Shown: positions 7,297 to 15,629, counted from the first letter of the stretch. The stretch is 64,000 nucleotides of DNA from Clostridium omnivorum (GCF_026012015.1 NZ_BRXR01000001.1:2443501-2507500); one strand, 5' to 3'. Notes: generated from the letters alone by a model not told the origin. Numbers and translations are program-made.

Positions 7297-8142
7297 ATGA
7301 AAATAAAAAGATTAACAACCTTAATTTTAGGAATTCTATTTACAGCTTCAGCTTTAGTTGGCTGTGGAAATACAAAAACAAGCACTATTTCAAGTAATGC
7401 TGGTTCAGCAAAAAAGCAAGAAATAAAATTGGGAATAACAGGTGATGACCATAAGATATGGGACAATGTAAAGGAAAGGCTGGCAAAGGAAAATATTGAT
7501 TTAAAAATAGTAAGCTTTAGTGATTATGTAAGGCCGAATATGGCATTAAATGATGGAGAGATAGATGCAAATGCTTTTCAGACAGTGGCATATTTTGAAA
7601 AGTTTAAAGCAGATCATAAGCTGGACCTCACTTCACTAGGATATACTATATTGGCCCCTATGGGCATATATTCTAGCAGCTTAAAGAATATAAAGGACTT
7701 AAATGATGGAGCAAAGGTGGCTATACCTAATGATGCAACAAATGGTGGAAGAGCATTACTATTACTTCAGGATGCAGGTTTCATTAAATTAAAGGATGGA
7801 GCGGGTATCACACCAACGGTGAAGGATATAGCAGAAAATCCTAAAAATCTTAAGATTGTGGAGCTAGTAGCCACACAAATTCCTAGGTCAATAAAGGATG
7901 TGGATGCTGCAGCAATCAATAATGGAGTAGCTGTTGAGGCAGGTTATTCACCACTTAAGGATTCTATATATATAGAAGATGTAAAGAAGGACAGTGCAAA
8001 GAATTACTTTAATATAATTGCAGTAAAGACAAAAGATAAAGACAACGCTGCCTTAAAGAAGCTTATCCAGGTTTATCAAAGCGAAGAAACTAAAAAGCTT
8101 ATTGAAGAAACCTATAAGGGTTCATCAATACCCGCATTTTAA
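7297..8142 (+). CDS. metQ: Methionine-binding lipoprotein MetQ (NlpA family)
   Basis: A 281-residue substrate-binding lipoprotein. The N-terminus is a lipoprotein signal peptide with lipobox ALVGC (Cys23), so the mature protein is attached to the outer face of the membrane. The body matches the NlpA family: KLGITGDDHKIWDNV at the start of the mature domain, then DANAFQTVAYFEKF and GYTILAPMGIYSSS. It captures methionine for MetNI. AAAGGAG lies before the ATG and is the last part of the structured element, which could therefore give metQ separate translational control from metN and metI. Confidence 0.95.
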   Translation: MKIKRLTTLILGILFTASALVGCGNTKTSTISSNAGSAKKQEIKLGITGDDHKIWDNVKERLAKENIDLKIVSFSDYVRPNMALNDGEIDANAFQTVAYFEKFKADHKLDLTSLGYTILAPMGIYSSSLKNIKDLNDGAKVAIPNDATNGGRALLLLQDAGFIKLKDGAGITPTVKDIAENPKNLKIVELVATQIPRSIKDVDAAAINNGVAVEAGYSPLKDSIYIEDVKKDSAKNYFNIIAVKTKDKDNAALKKLIQVYQSEETKKLIEETYKGSSIPAF

Positions 8143-8276
8143 TTGAAATAGAGAGCAAAGGGTAACTGCAATATTTAATTGCAAGCTATCTTAGAAAATA
8201 AAAATTATTATATATTTTGCTAATAAAGGAATTGGAAAAGTTTTGTAGAAACTACATATAATTATAGTAGGAGTCT

Positions 8277-8316
8277 GGCAGCTTCTAAAGTATGATTACT
8301 TTGCTTAGCTGCTGCC
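8277..8316 (+). repeat. Hairpin in the leader of the Ser/Asp-rich protein gene
   Basis: GGCAGC (8277-8282) pairs with GCTGCC (8311-8316), with a further inner AAAGTA/TACTTT pairing. No T-run follows, and the next gene begins 26 bases later, so it is more likely a leader structure than a terminator. It is also the only hairpin of note between metQ and the next gene. Confidence 0.5.
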
Positions 8317-8341
8317 TTCAATAATTATAAGGAGAAATGAT

Positions 8342-8884
8342 ATGAGCGGAATAGTAATAATTTTTATGGTGATTGTCTTTATAGCTTTGTTTTCTGGAGC
8401 TAAAGGAAATCAGTCCAAACCCAGTAGACCAATGAGAAATACTAGACCAACAAACTTTATCACTTATTATGATTCATTACCAGGTGAATCACAGACGGAA
8501 TTTTTGAATCAGCTTGATGATCTTCAAAGAATGCAAATGCTGGAAATGCTTCAGCATAGAGAGGAAAATCTCGATATACCACAGGATTTAATTGATAACT
8601 TTAATGATTGGACTCAAAGTGAGGAAGATAGAAATATAAGTCCTTATGATTCAAATAGCTTTGAAAATTTTAATTCTAGTGATTCTTATATTGATAATAC
8701 TTCAAGCTATTCTGACTCTTATAATAGCGATAGTACAAATTATAGCGACTCCTATAGTGAGGGTTCAAGCTGGAGTGACTCTTATAGTGGGGATTCTTCA
8801 AGCTTTAGTGACTCATCCAGCAGCTTCACTGATTCATCAAATAGCTTCAGTGATAGTGGAAATTCTAGCGGAAGTGACTTTTAA
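8342..8884 (+). CDS. Membrane-anchored Ser/Asp-rich low-complexity protein, unknown function
   Basis: The 180-residue product has one hydrophobic N-terminal helix (residues 3-20), a short basic linker, a folded-looking acidic segment (about 40-90, with a DSLPGESQTEFLNQLDDL stretch), and a C-terminal half made almost only of Ser, Asp, Asn, Tyr and Gly, with recurring SDSY and SSFSDS units. The helix may be an uncleaved anchor, which would place the tail outside the cell. I recognise no family. The AAGGAG site seven bases before ATG supports the start. It is a single gene between a leader hairpin and a terminator. Confidence 0.7.
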   Translation: MSGIVIIFMVIVFIALFSGAKGNQSKPSRPMRNTRPTNFITYYDSLPGESQTEFLNQLDDLQRMQMLEMLQHREENLDIPQDLIDNFNDWTQSEEDRNISPYDSNSFENFNSSDSYIDNTSSYSDSYNSDSTNYSDSYSEGSSWSDSYSGDSSSFSDSSSSFTDSSNSFSDSGNSSGSDF

Positions 8885-8893
8885 ATAAGAAAA

Positions 8894-8930
8894 GGTTAGT
8901 ACAGCATTGCTGATACTAATCTTTTTTTTT
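8894..8930 (+). terminator. Terminator after the Ser/Asp-rich gene
   Basis: GGTTAGTA plus AGCA pairs with the TGCTGATACTAATC region, followed by nine Ts. Confidence 0.88.
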
Positions 8931-8931
8931 G

Positions 8932-8985
8932 TTTACAATTTGTTAATAAAGTTGATATTAGATTGTCATGTTGAGGTAATAATAT
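8932..8985 (+). promoter_or_regulatory. Shared promoter-region element, copy 1
   Basis: By eye, 54 bases here align without gaps to 9649-9702 with about 37 identities, including TGTTAAT, TTG-TAT and TGTCAT-TTG. Both copies end in a TA-rich segment that could be a -10 region, and both lie 50-70 bases before a start codon. The spaced TT-ACA and TTAAT half-sites resemble a response-regulator (OmpR/PhoP-type) binding region; that reading is inference. Confidence 0.5.
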
Positions 8986-9051
8986 TTATTATGTAGTAAT
9001 TAATATAAATAAATGATAGAAAATATTGATATAAGAGGAGTATTTAAATTG

Positions 9052-9582
9052 ATGAAAAACGGTGTAGAAGTAAAAAAACCATTAATTCAAAATGCTAAGG
9101 AAAGAAAAAGAGTTTCAGTAGCTCTAGTGATTTTAGCATTATCTGCAGCAATTATAATATTTTTTATGATTTCAGGAAGTACTATTAATTTTAGGACCAT
9201 AAGGAAATTAGGAGGGGCTGCTGGCACCTTAGCTGAGATTGGTTTTATATTTGCCATAGCTATGTTTGTTATAAGAAGAATAATTAAAAAGGTTGATTTA
9301 AAGTCTTTTAAGCCAATGGTTGTAACTCTTGCAAAGCTTGCAAGAGAGTGGCATGTGCCAGTAGCAATTACAGCCTTTTCAGCTATAATAATCCATGTGT
9401 ATATTATGCTTTCAAGAGGTTTTATATTTAGTTTAACTTACATTTCAGGAATTTCAGCACTTTTAGTTTTAGCGGTTCTAATGATATCAGGTATATTTAG
9501 ATATAAGAGAAAAGGTGTTAAGCTTCACATGGTGCTGGGTATATCTTTTATAGTTATGATGATAATACATTTAATAAGCTAA
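9052..9582 (+). CDS. Four-helix membrane protein with paired histidines, probable b-type cytochrome-like protein
   Basis: The 176-residue product has about four membrane helices. Helix 3 carries two histidines about 14 residues apart (EWHVPVA ... IIIHVYI) and helix 4 carries two with similar spacing (KLHMVLG ... MIIHLIS). This is the layout of transmembrane di-heme b-type cytochromes and ferric-reductase-like domains, in which opposed histidines hold hemes near each membrane face. No family could be named with confidence. The ATG at 9052 is taken, with a possible TTG just before it, because AGAGGAG ends at 9040; the longer frame from 9013 has no ribosome site. It is a single gene with its own promoter element and terminator. 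Confidence 0.7.
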   Translation: MKNGVEVKKPLIQNAKERKRVSVALVILALSAAIIIFFMISGSTINFRTIRKLGGAAGTLAEIGFIFAIAMFVIRRIIKKVDLKSFKPMVVTLAKLAREWHVPVAITAFSAIIIHVYIMLSRGFIFSLTYISGISALLVLAVLMISGIFRYKRKGVKLHMVLGISFIVMMIIHLIS

Positions 9583-9590
9583 TAGTAAAG

Positions 9591-9640
9591 AGCTTTATCG
9601 AAATGAGTAAAAAGTCATTTTGGTATGGCTTTTTTTATTT
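9591..9640 (+). terminator. Terminator after the four-helix membrane protein gene
   Basis: CGAAATGA pairs with TCATTTTG with a longer flanking AGC/GCT pairing, followed by seven Ts. Confidence 0.7.
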
Positions 9641-9648
9641 GATCCGTG

Positions 9649-9702
9649 TTCACAAAATGTTAATTATATTGCTATAAATCTGTCATATTGTATTAGTAGT
9701 AT
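9649..9702 (+). promoter_or_regulatory. Shared promoter-region element, copy 2
   Basis: The counterpart of 8932-8985. It sits upstream of the LtaS-type membrane-domain gene and carries TTCACA, TGTTAAT, TTG-TAT and TGTCAT-TTG in the same spacing, followed by AGTATAAAAT. Confidence 0.5.
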
Positions 9703-9756
9703 AAAATAATAGTAACAATAATTAAATGTTAATGCTATAGGGGTGAGAAGGTTAAA

Positions 9757-10446
9757 ATGCAAAATATAAATGCGGCAAAACAATCAGAGGAAGTAGCAGA
9801 CAATATTGTTGATAATATGCGTTTGCAATGGATACAGCATTGGGATGCTCTTTCATTTTTAATTATAGCGGCAGCAAAGGTCTTATACTCTGGAAAGCAA
9901 ATAGCTCCGAAGATGTTTAATTTAAAAGTGCTTCAGCCTCCTGTTATAGCATCAATTTTACCTATTGTAGCTTTGGCTTACTTCTTTAAAGAAAAACAGA
10001 GGATAAAGTATTTTTATATAATGAACCTGATTATTAGTATTATTTTAATAATAGATACCATGTACTATAGAGGTTTTAAAGATATTGTGTCTTTAGGTAC
10101 TTTAAAATCAAGCTTTCTTATGGGAGGAAGTGTATCTAATTTATTGTCATTTTTAAAACCTAAAGATTTTATTTATATAATAGATCTTATTCTTCTTATA
10201 CCACTAGTAAATATTATGAAAGGCGTAAGAAGAAAGCAGTACTCCCGCAAATTACGTATATTTATGGTAATAGCTATATTTACTTTTGGAGTGGCTATAG
10301 ACGGAAATTTTATTTATAAGACCTATAAAAATCAGACAGTAGTAAGCTCTGTTTCAAATAGTAAATTATATTTGTCAAGGAATCTTGGAGGTCTAAATTT
10401 TCATGCTTTAGATTTTTATGAATATATTTCCGAAAAATTAAAATAG
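9757..10446 (+). CDS. LtaS-type N-terminal membrane domain without the catalytic sulfatase domain
   Basis: The 229-residue protein has about five membrane helices and resembles the membrane part of lipoteichoic-acid-synthase-family proteins: DTMYYRGFKDIVSLGTLK, a KPKDFIYIIDLILLIPL helix, and a closing NLGGLNFHALDFYEYI. In full-length relatives a large extracellular phosphoglycerol-transferase domain with a catalytic Thr follows this point; here the gene simply stops. The next gene has its own ribosome site and a different fold, and no sulfatase motif is readable between. It may be a truncation that was kept, or a regulator or partner of full-length synthases. The family match is from recognition of the motif order, not a search. 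Confidence 0.7.
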   Translation: MQNINAAKQSEEVADNIVDNMRLQWIQHWDALSFLIIAAAKVLYSGKQIAPKMFNLKVLQPPVIASILPIVALAYFFKEKQRIKYFYIMNLIISIILIIDTMYYRGFKDIVSLGTLKSSFLMGGSVSNLLSFLKPKDFIYIIDLILLIPLVNIMKGVRRKQYSRKLRIFMVIAIFTFGVAIDGNFIYKTYKNQTVVSSVSNSKLYLSRNLGGLNFHALDFYEYISEKLK

Positions 10447-10466
10447 AAAATAAGGAGAAGGTGGAC

Positions 10467-11453
10467 ATGCCGAGAAGTAGAATATTCAAATTGTTTGTAT
10501 TGACTATGGTTTCAGCAATTATTATTGTTTCTGCCATAGGCACAGGGGTGACTAGCACTATAACAAAAGCTGAAACTGAAGACAAAGAATTTACTTCTAC
10601 ACAAGCACAGGAGTATTATATGCATGAAGATGAAATACAGCAGTATAATGACCAAAAGCTATTAAAATCTAAACAGGATATGTTTTTAAAAACGCAGCAG
10701 CTTAAAACCAATGAGCAGAAAAAACAAAAATTAGAAGAGGAAATAAAAGCTTATTTAGCAAGCAATATGGATAATGTAGGATTAAGCTATTATGATATTA
10801 ACTCTGGTAGTGAAATAACAATAAATGGAGATAAAACATTTTTGGCTGCTAGTACTGTAAAGGTTCAAATGAATATTGTGCTTGCAGATTTGATTAAAGG
10901 TGGACAAATTTCTAAAGATGAAGCACTAAAGTATACTGATGCTTTTTATGAAGAAGGAACAGGAATACTTCAAGGACAGGAATTAACTACTCCAATACCT
11001 CTAACGCTTTTAAGCAAGTATTCCATTGTATATTCAGATAATATTGCAACTAATATGATTATGGATAGAATAGGTTATGAAAAAATGAGGACTCTTATAG
11101 ATAGCAAAATTGGACATGCTACAGATCATAGCGATAACTATATTACAGCTAAGGATGAAACAACTCTTTTAAAGCTCTTATATGAAAATAAAGATAATAA
11201 TTCCCTTTATAATGAGCTAATAGAAAATATGAAAAACACAGAATTCCACGATAGAATGGATTTATATGTACCTCAAAACCTAGTGGCTCATAAGATAGGA
11301 AGCTATGATAATTATGTTAATGATGTTGGAATAGTATACGCAAAGAACCCTTATATTTTATCCGTTTATACCAATGAAGTAGAAAATGCGGATGAGGTTA
11401 TTGCACATATATCACAGTTAATTTATAACTATCAAAACAGTATTTCAGAATAA
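10467..11453 (+). CDS. Class-A beta-lactamase-fold serine hydrolase, exported
   Basis: A 328-residue protein with an N-terminal hydrophobic segment (about residues 7-27) that is a signal peptide or anchor, then a charged coiled-coil-like linker rich in K, E and Q (about 45-95), then a serine beta-lactamase-like domain. Active-site motifs are visible: STVK (S129, K132), SDN (190-192) and HKIGS (275-279, replacing KTG). It may be a beta-lactamase, a penicillin-binding-type enzyme or a non-hydrolytic relative; family members of this kind are often of unknown substrate. The ATG at 10467 is preferred to the GTG at 10461 by spacing from AAGGAG. It is in one transcript with the LtaS-type gene, 20 bases upstream. 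Confidence 0.82.
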   Translation: MPRSRIFKLFVLTMVSAIIIVSAIGTGVTSTITKAETEDKEFTSTQAQEYYMHEDEIQQYNDQKLLKSKQDMFLKTQQLKTNEQKKQKLEEEIKAYLASNMDNVGLSYYDINSGSEITINGDKTFLAASTVKVQMNIVLADLIKGGQISKDEALKYTDAFYEEGTGILQGQELTTPIPLTLLSKYSIVYSDNIATNMIMDRIGYEKMRTLIDSKIGHATDHSDNYITAKDETTLLKLLYENKDNNSLYNELIENMKNTEFHDRMDLYVPQNLVAHKIGSYDNYVNDVGIVYAKNPYILSVYTNEVENADEVIAHISQLIYNYQNSISE

Positions 11454-11463
11454 ATTTTATATT

Positions 11464-11495
11464 AAAGGGGCAATAAAAAATCCCCTTTTTATTTT
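11464..11495 (+). terminator. Terminator after the serine hydrolase gene
   Basis: AAAGGGG (11464-11470) pairs with CCCCTTT around an A-rich loop, followed by a T-rich run that extends into the end of the convergent germination gene. Confidence 0.8.
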
Positions 11496-12607
11496 TGCTC
11501 TTTTTTTGATGAACTAGGTTTCTTTTTCCTTTTCTTTTTAACTGCAATTAAAGCATAGAATAGAATAAATAATGGGAGTATTAATTCAAAGGGCAATGAA
11601 TAATACCTCCAAAGTGTTCCTGTCCAATTAGTAAGTTCAATGATGTTTTTATTGAATATAAAGGAACAATCCATAAGGAGAAGGCACATAGGAACTACTA
11701 GGAATCTGTAGTCCTTAATATTAAGCAGCTTTGCTGTGCCTTTTACAGCAGTAAACATACAAATACAAAGCTTCATAAGTCCACCAATTGCAAAAGTAAG
11801 ACCTGCAATAATCTCAATTCTTTGGATAAACTCTCCAACCCTCACCCTGCTGACAGATGCATAAGAAGGAAAATAGTACTGACTGAATCTTTCTACTCCA
11901 AGAGTAAGTATATCAGAGGTTTTAGCTATGAGAACTAGTGAACCTCCAATTAAAATTCCCCACAGGTAGCTTTTTTTTATGTCTTTTGTACTTTCTAAAG
12001 ATGAAAAAAGTGCAGTAAAAACTATAGTTTCACCAAATGGAAACGAGAATAGGGAGAAGGCTCCTGATAGTATGGGAGTAACACCCTTTTCAAGTACAGG
12101 CATAAGGTTCCTACCATCCATTTGTGGAGTTAACAGCATAAAAGCCATTATTATTAAAACAATTAATGAACTAACTATAAGCTCAGCAAAACGCCCTATA
12201 ACCTCTATGCCATTTTTTAGAGCATAGGCGCACAGTGCTGTTGGAAAAATTAATATTATAAAAATATTCATTTCAGGAAGGGTAACTGTAGTGATAAAGC
12301 TGAAGAAGTCTTCAATTATTAATACTGAAATATTAAAGGAAAACCAAATATAGATAATACAAAATATTCTTCCGAAAAAACCTCCAAATAGCGTAATAAG
12401 AATATCATATAAATCTTCACCTGGAAACAAGGTTAAAAGTTTGGAATACATTAAAGATACCAGCATTCCAAACAGTATTGAAACTATTATAGCTATCCAT
12501 ATGTCCTTTTGAGCTTCTACACCTGAAGGAAAGATCAAGGTTCCGTTAGTTATAAACAAAATTAACATAGCTACAGCTTGCTTTGAAGTTATTATTTCTT
12601 TTTCCAT
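11489..12607 (-). CDS. Spore germinant receptor B subunit (GerAB/GerKB family permease)
   Basis: The 372-residue protein has about ten membrane helices and belongs to the GerAB branch of the amino-acid-polyamine-cation transporter superfamily. The N-terminus matches the family (KEIITSKQAVAMLILFITNG), and a conserved FPFGE segment lies near residue 190. In spores it sits in the inner membrane with the A and C subunits and helps sense germinants. It is the last gene of the four-gene operon running leftward from 15510. The C-terminus is a lysine-rich tail. Expression in the forespore is expected from family knowledge; I did not find a convincing promoter. Confidence 0.93.
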   Translation of the reverse strand: MEKEIITSKQAVAMLILFITNGTLIFPSGVEAQKDIWIAIIVSILFGMLVSLMYSKLLTLFPGEDLYDILITLFGGFFGRIFCIIYIWFSFNISVLIIEDFFSFITTVTLPEMNIFIILIFPTALCAYALKNGIEVIGRFAELIVSSLIVLIIMAFMLLTPQMDGRNLMPVLEKGVTPILSGAFSLFSFPFGETIVFTALFSSLESTKDIKKSYLWGILIGGSLVLIAKTSDILTLGVERFSQYYFPSYASVSRVRVGEFIQRIEIIAGLTFAIGGLMKLCICMFTAVKGTAKLLNIKDYRFLVVPMCLLLMDCSFIFNKNIIELTNWTGTLWRYYSLPFELILPLFILFYALIAVKKKRKKKPSSSKKEQK

Positions 12608-12628
12608 GGAATACTCCTTCTTGTTCTC

Positions 12629-12847
12629 TTATGATTTCAAGCCCAAAAGATGGGTAATAAAATCTGAAAATGGTCTCAGCGGAGAAGGTATATTAGCCTT
12701 CAAAAGCAAAAGTATGCTAAGAAAATAAGAGAACATAAAAAGTATGATATACCAGTTAATATCAACTTGTTTTGTATTTTTTAATGCTGGTCTAAGTTCA
12801 ATAACTCCTATAAGAATATAGGCTAAGGTTGCAAATATAATTTTCAT
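12629..12847 (-). CDS. Small two-helix membrane protein in the ger operon (GerD-subunit-like)
   Basis: A 72-residue product with two membrane helices (about 1-17 and 32-50). It lies between the C and B subunit genes with short gaps of 3 and 21 bases, so it is part of the operon. Small two-helix proteins encoded in Bacillus ger operons (often called D subunits) modulate receptor function; this one has that size and position, but no sequence motif that proves it. Confidence 0.75.
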   Translation of the reverse strand: MKIIFATLAYILIGVIELRPALKNTKQVDINWYIILFMFSYFLSILLLLKANIPSPLRPFSDFITHLLGLKS

Positions 12848-12850
12848 AAA

Positions 12851-14008
12851 TTAATCACCTTTACGAAGAGGTTTTCCAACAAGAGCACTTCCATTTACAG
12901 TTACATGTACATTAGCTTTTACTTCAAGATTCGCAAAGTTCTTGTTCCAATCATTTTTCAGCTTTGACCATTCACTGGGCATATGAGCTTCAATTTCCCT
13001 TCCAAAGCCAAATATATCTGTTTCGTATTGTTTTTGTACTAGTGACACTAATGTTTGAATTTCTTCTACTAATTCAGCTTCAAGGCAGCGTTCAAGCTGT
13101 TTAACAGTGGCGTTGTTTGTAAAATCTAAATCCTCACTGGATTCTGCTACACCAACATTTGTATTTACATCTACAATTATTGCAACTGAACCATTGGAGT
13201 AGGTTGGGATTAACTTTGTTTTACTTTTAAATAATTCAAAGGTTATATTTGAGCCAACCTTTGTTTGGTCTTTTCTAATGTTAAAAAGGGCCCCTTGTAT
13301 TTTATTCCTTATAAATAGAAGAATTTTACTTTGATCTGGACTTAATTCACCCTTCATTTTATTATCTTCAAAAATAGCAGTGCCACCTATTTTAAGAGTC
13401 CCCTTTTCATAAGGGTTCAAACTTATAAGAGCGCCTATAGGTTCAATACCAGGAGTAGACATATCGTATAAAAACTCCCATAGGTCAATTTTGGGAAAGG
13501 AGGACACAGCTTCCTGATTAATCATCATATCATGAATCATATTAGATACAATGGTGTTTTCATCCTTTCTAGTTTCTAAAATTTGCTGCGCAGTATTTTT
13601 AGTGGTGAACAAGAGCCTCATATCGTCTCTAACTTCCTGATCTCTATTTACCCAGTCTAATACTTCGAAAATGTTATTTTCAGCAAGGCTGCCGCTTATA
13701 ATTAGAATTTTGGCATGAGACCAGTATAGCTTTTTGCCATAAGTTGTAACCATATTTCTAACTGCATCAAATACACTTTTGCCTCTTCCAGTTATAACCT
13801 TGGAGCCAGCACCGGCAGCTACACTTCCCTCACGTCCTTCTACTGTTTCAGCTGAAACAATAAATTGTTTAGATACCATGTCGTAATCCATGCCAACACC
13901 TAATATAAATGCTCTGGATTCAATCTCATTATAGTCTCTTGAACAGCTGCAAAAGAGTGTAGAAGTTGTTATAAGTAATATAGTTATTATATATTTGAAG
14001 TTTTTCAT
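12851..14008 (-). CDS. Spore germinant receptor C subunit lipoprotein (GerAC/GerKC family)
   Basis: A 385-residue lipoprotein. The signal peptide ends in FCSC (Cys22 likely lipidated). The N-terminal domain has the family stretch ESRAFILGVGMDYD, and the C-terminal domain carries the QKQYETDIFGFG region near residue 330. It is held on the outer face of the spore inner membrane as part of the germinant receptor. The ATG at 14008 is chosen over a TTG at 14017, because AAGGAAAG lies nine bases before it. It follows the A subunit gene by 26 bases. Confidence 0.93.
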   Translation of the reverse strand: MKNFKYIITILLITTSTLFCSCSRDYNEIESRAFILGVGMDYDMVSKQFIVSAETVEGREGSVAAGAGSKVITGRGKSVFDAVRNMVTTYGKKLYWSHAKILIISGSLAENNIFEVLDWVNRDQEVRDDMRLLFTTKNTAQQILETRKDENTIVSNMIHDMMINQEAVSSFPKIDLWEFLYDMSTPGIEPIGALISLNPYEKGTLKIGGTAIFEDNKMKGELSPDQSKILLFIRNKIQGALFNIRKDQTKVGSNITFELFKSKTKLIPTYSNGSVAIIVDVNTNVGVAESSEDLDFTNNATVKQLERCLEAELVEEIQTLVSLVQKQYETDIFGFGREIEAHMPSEWSKLKNDWNKNFANLEVKANVHVTVNGSALVGKPLRKGD

Positions 14009-14034
14009 ATAAATCAACTTTCCTTATAAAACAT

Positions 14035-15510
14035 TTATTCTGATTTATTTCTATTTGTTGCAACTTTGCTCCTAAAGTTTACATACCAAATGGGTGGTCT
14101 AATATAGGTATCTTTTACAGCGTTTTTATCAATAGCTGTAGTCCTGTAGGTATAGGGAACACCAAAGGACCTTAAAGATACTAGATAAAATAGTACAGCA
14201 CATACCCCAAATATGTATCCATAAAGCCCCATAATATAGGAGCATAATATAAAAAATAGCCTTAAAGCTATTGTAGAGCTTTTCATTTCTACTATAAGAA
14301 AGGTGGTAATTCCAGTAAAAGAAACAATAATAACCATAGGAGAGCTTATAAGTTTTGCTTGAACAGCGGCCTGACCTATAACAAGAGCTCCAGTAATACT
14401 TACAGTTTGACCTATTGGAGTAGGAAGCCTTGTACTTGCTTCTCGAATATTTTCAAATATGAATAAAAACACCAGCATTTCTATAATTGTGGGAAAGGGT
14501 ACACCCTTTCTAGAAGAAGCTATACTAATTGCTAGGGTAGTAGGTATCATTTCCTGATGGTATACAACTATAGCTAGATAAATTGCAGGAGTACTGGTAG
14601 TTAAAAAAAATCCAATTATTCTTAGTAGCCTGTTTACAGTTCCAAAAAAATAGTTTAGATTATAGTCTTCAGTAATTCTAAAGTATTCCATAAAAACAAA
14701 GGGAACAGTAAGTACAAAGGGTGTACCATTACAGACCACGGCTATTCTTCCGTCTAGAAGCTTTGTTACTACATCATCAGGTCTTTCTGTGGAACCAACA
14801 GTTTGAAAAATAGAAAGCTTGTTATCTGTAATATTTTCTGCAATGTTGGCACTTTCTACTACTCCGTCCACTTTAATATCATCTATACGTTTAATAAGTT
14901 CTTTAAGAATTTTCTCTGAGGCTATTCCTTCGATATAGCATATACAAACCTGAGTTTTAGTTTTAGAACCTAATCTTTTAAAAATAAACTTCAAGGCTTT
15001 ATCCGGCAGCCTTTTTCTTATAAGAGTAAGGTTTGTATCTAGAGATTCAGTGAAGGCATCTTTAGGACCTCTTACTGCTTTTTCCGTATCAGGAGTAGTT
15101 ATGCTTCTATCTTGAAAGCCCTTTGAAGGGATTATTATAGCTTGATTCACACCTGCAATAAAAAGTACTACATTTCCTAAAAGTACTGATTCTGCAATTT
15201 GGTTTACGTCAGAGGCTATTTGATTAGTAGGTGAAATCAAAACTCTTCTTATTAAATAATCAATCACTGTATCTTCACTTAGTGAACTAGGCAGCTCATG
15301 ATTTAAAATTGGTTCAATTATATCTCTGCTTATGAGCTTTAGGTCACTCATATTTTTTTCAAAAACAAGGCAAAATTCTATATTCAATTCCTCAAGGCTC
15401 TCAAATTTTCTAAAGATAATGGTATCGTCATTGGTAAAAATATTTTTTATTATAGATATATTATTTTCTAATGAATTTGTAAGTTTTAAGGTGTTCTTTT
15501 TATCTTCCAT
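14035..15510 (-). CDS. Spore germinant receptor A subunit (GerAA/GerKA family)
   Basis: The 491-residue protein has a cytoplasmic N-terminal domain (about 1-270) and a C-terminal region with about five membrane helices. Family marks are GNVVLFIAGVNQAIIIPSK, RGPKDAFTESLDTNLTLIRK (residues about 145-165) and the TPIGQTVSITGALVIGQAAV segment in the membrane part. It acts with the B and C subunits in sensing germinants. It is the first gene of the operon, and gene order is A, C, small protein, B. A GGTGA site precedes the ATG. About 210 AT-rich bases separate it from the divergent prkA. Confidence 0.95.
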   Translation of the reverse strand: MEDKKNTLKLTNSLENNISIIKNIFTNDDTIIFRKFESLEELNIEFCLVFEKNMSDLKLISRDIIEPILNHELPSSLSEDTVIDYLIRRVLISPTNQIASDVNQIAESVLLGNVVLFIAGVNQAIIIPSKGFQDRSITTPDTEKAVRGPKDAFTESLDTNLTLIRKRLPDKALKFIFKRLGSKTKTQVCICYIEGIASEKILKELIKRIDDIKVDGVVESANIAENITDNKLSIFQTVGSTERPDDVVTKLLDGRIAVVCNGTPFVLTVPFVFMEYFRITEDYNLNYFFGTVNRLLRIIGFFLTTSTPAIYLAIVVYHQEMIPTTLAISIASSRKGVPFPTIIEMLVFLFIFENIREASTRLPTPIGQTVSITGALVIGQAAVQAKLISSPMVIIVSFTGITTFLIVEMKSSTIALRLFFILCSYIMGLYGYIFGVCAVLFYLVSLRSFGVPYTYRTTAIDKNAVKDTYIRPPIWYVNFRSKVATNRNKSE

Positions 15511-15602
15511 AATATATCACCATACTTTTTCTTAGAACTATAGTATATATATTTTGCATTTATTTTTATATTTAATACATAAATTATTTTTGGTCAAAAG
15601 TG

Positions 15603-15629
15603 CCATATTTATCTTATGCTGCATAAAAT
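15603..15629 (+). promoter_or_regulatory. Possible sigma-E-like promoter upstream of prkA
   Basis: A CATATTT (about 15604-15610) and a CATAAAAT (15622-15629) resemble sigma-E -35 and -10 boxes, but the spacer is one or two bases short. In Bacillus, prkA and spoVR are mother-cell genes, so such a promoter would fit; the sequence match alone is weak. Confidence 0.3.

Noticed and set aside
8646-8888. Hydrophobic second frame inside the Ser/Asp-rich gene
   Set aside because: It is a by-product of repetitive AGT/GAT codons read out of frame.
10440-10470. Frameshift that would fuse the LtaS-type domain to a catalytic domain
   Set aside because: The next frame starts with its own ribosome site and signal-like segment and encodes a beta-lactamase fold, not a sulfatase.
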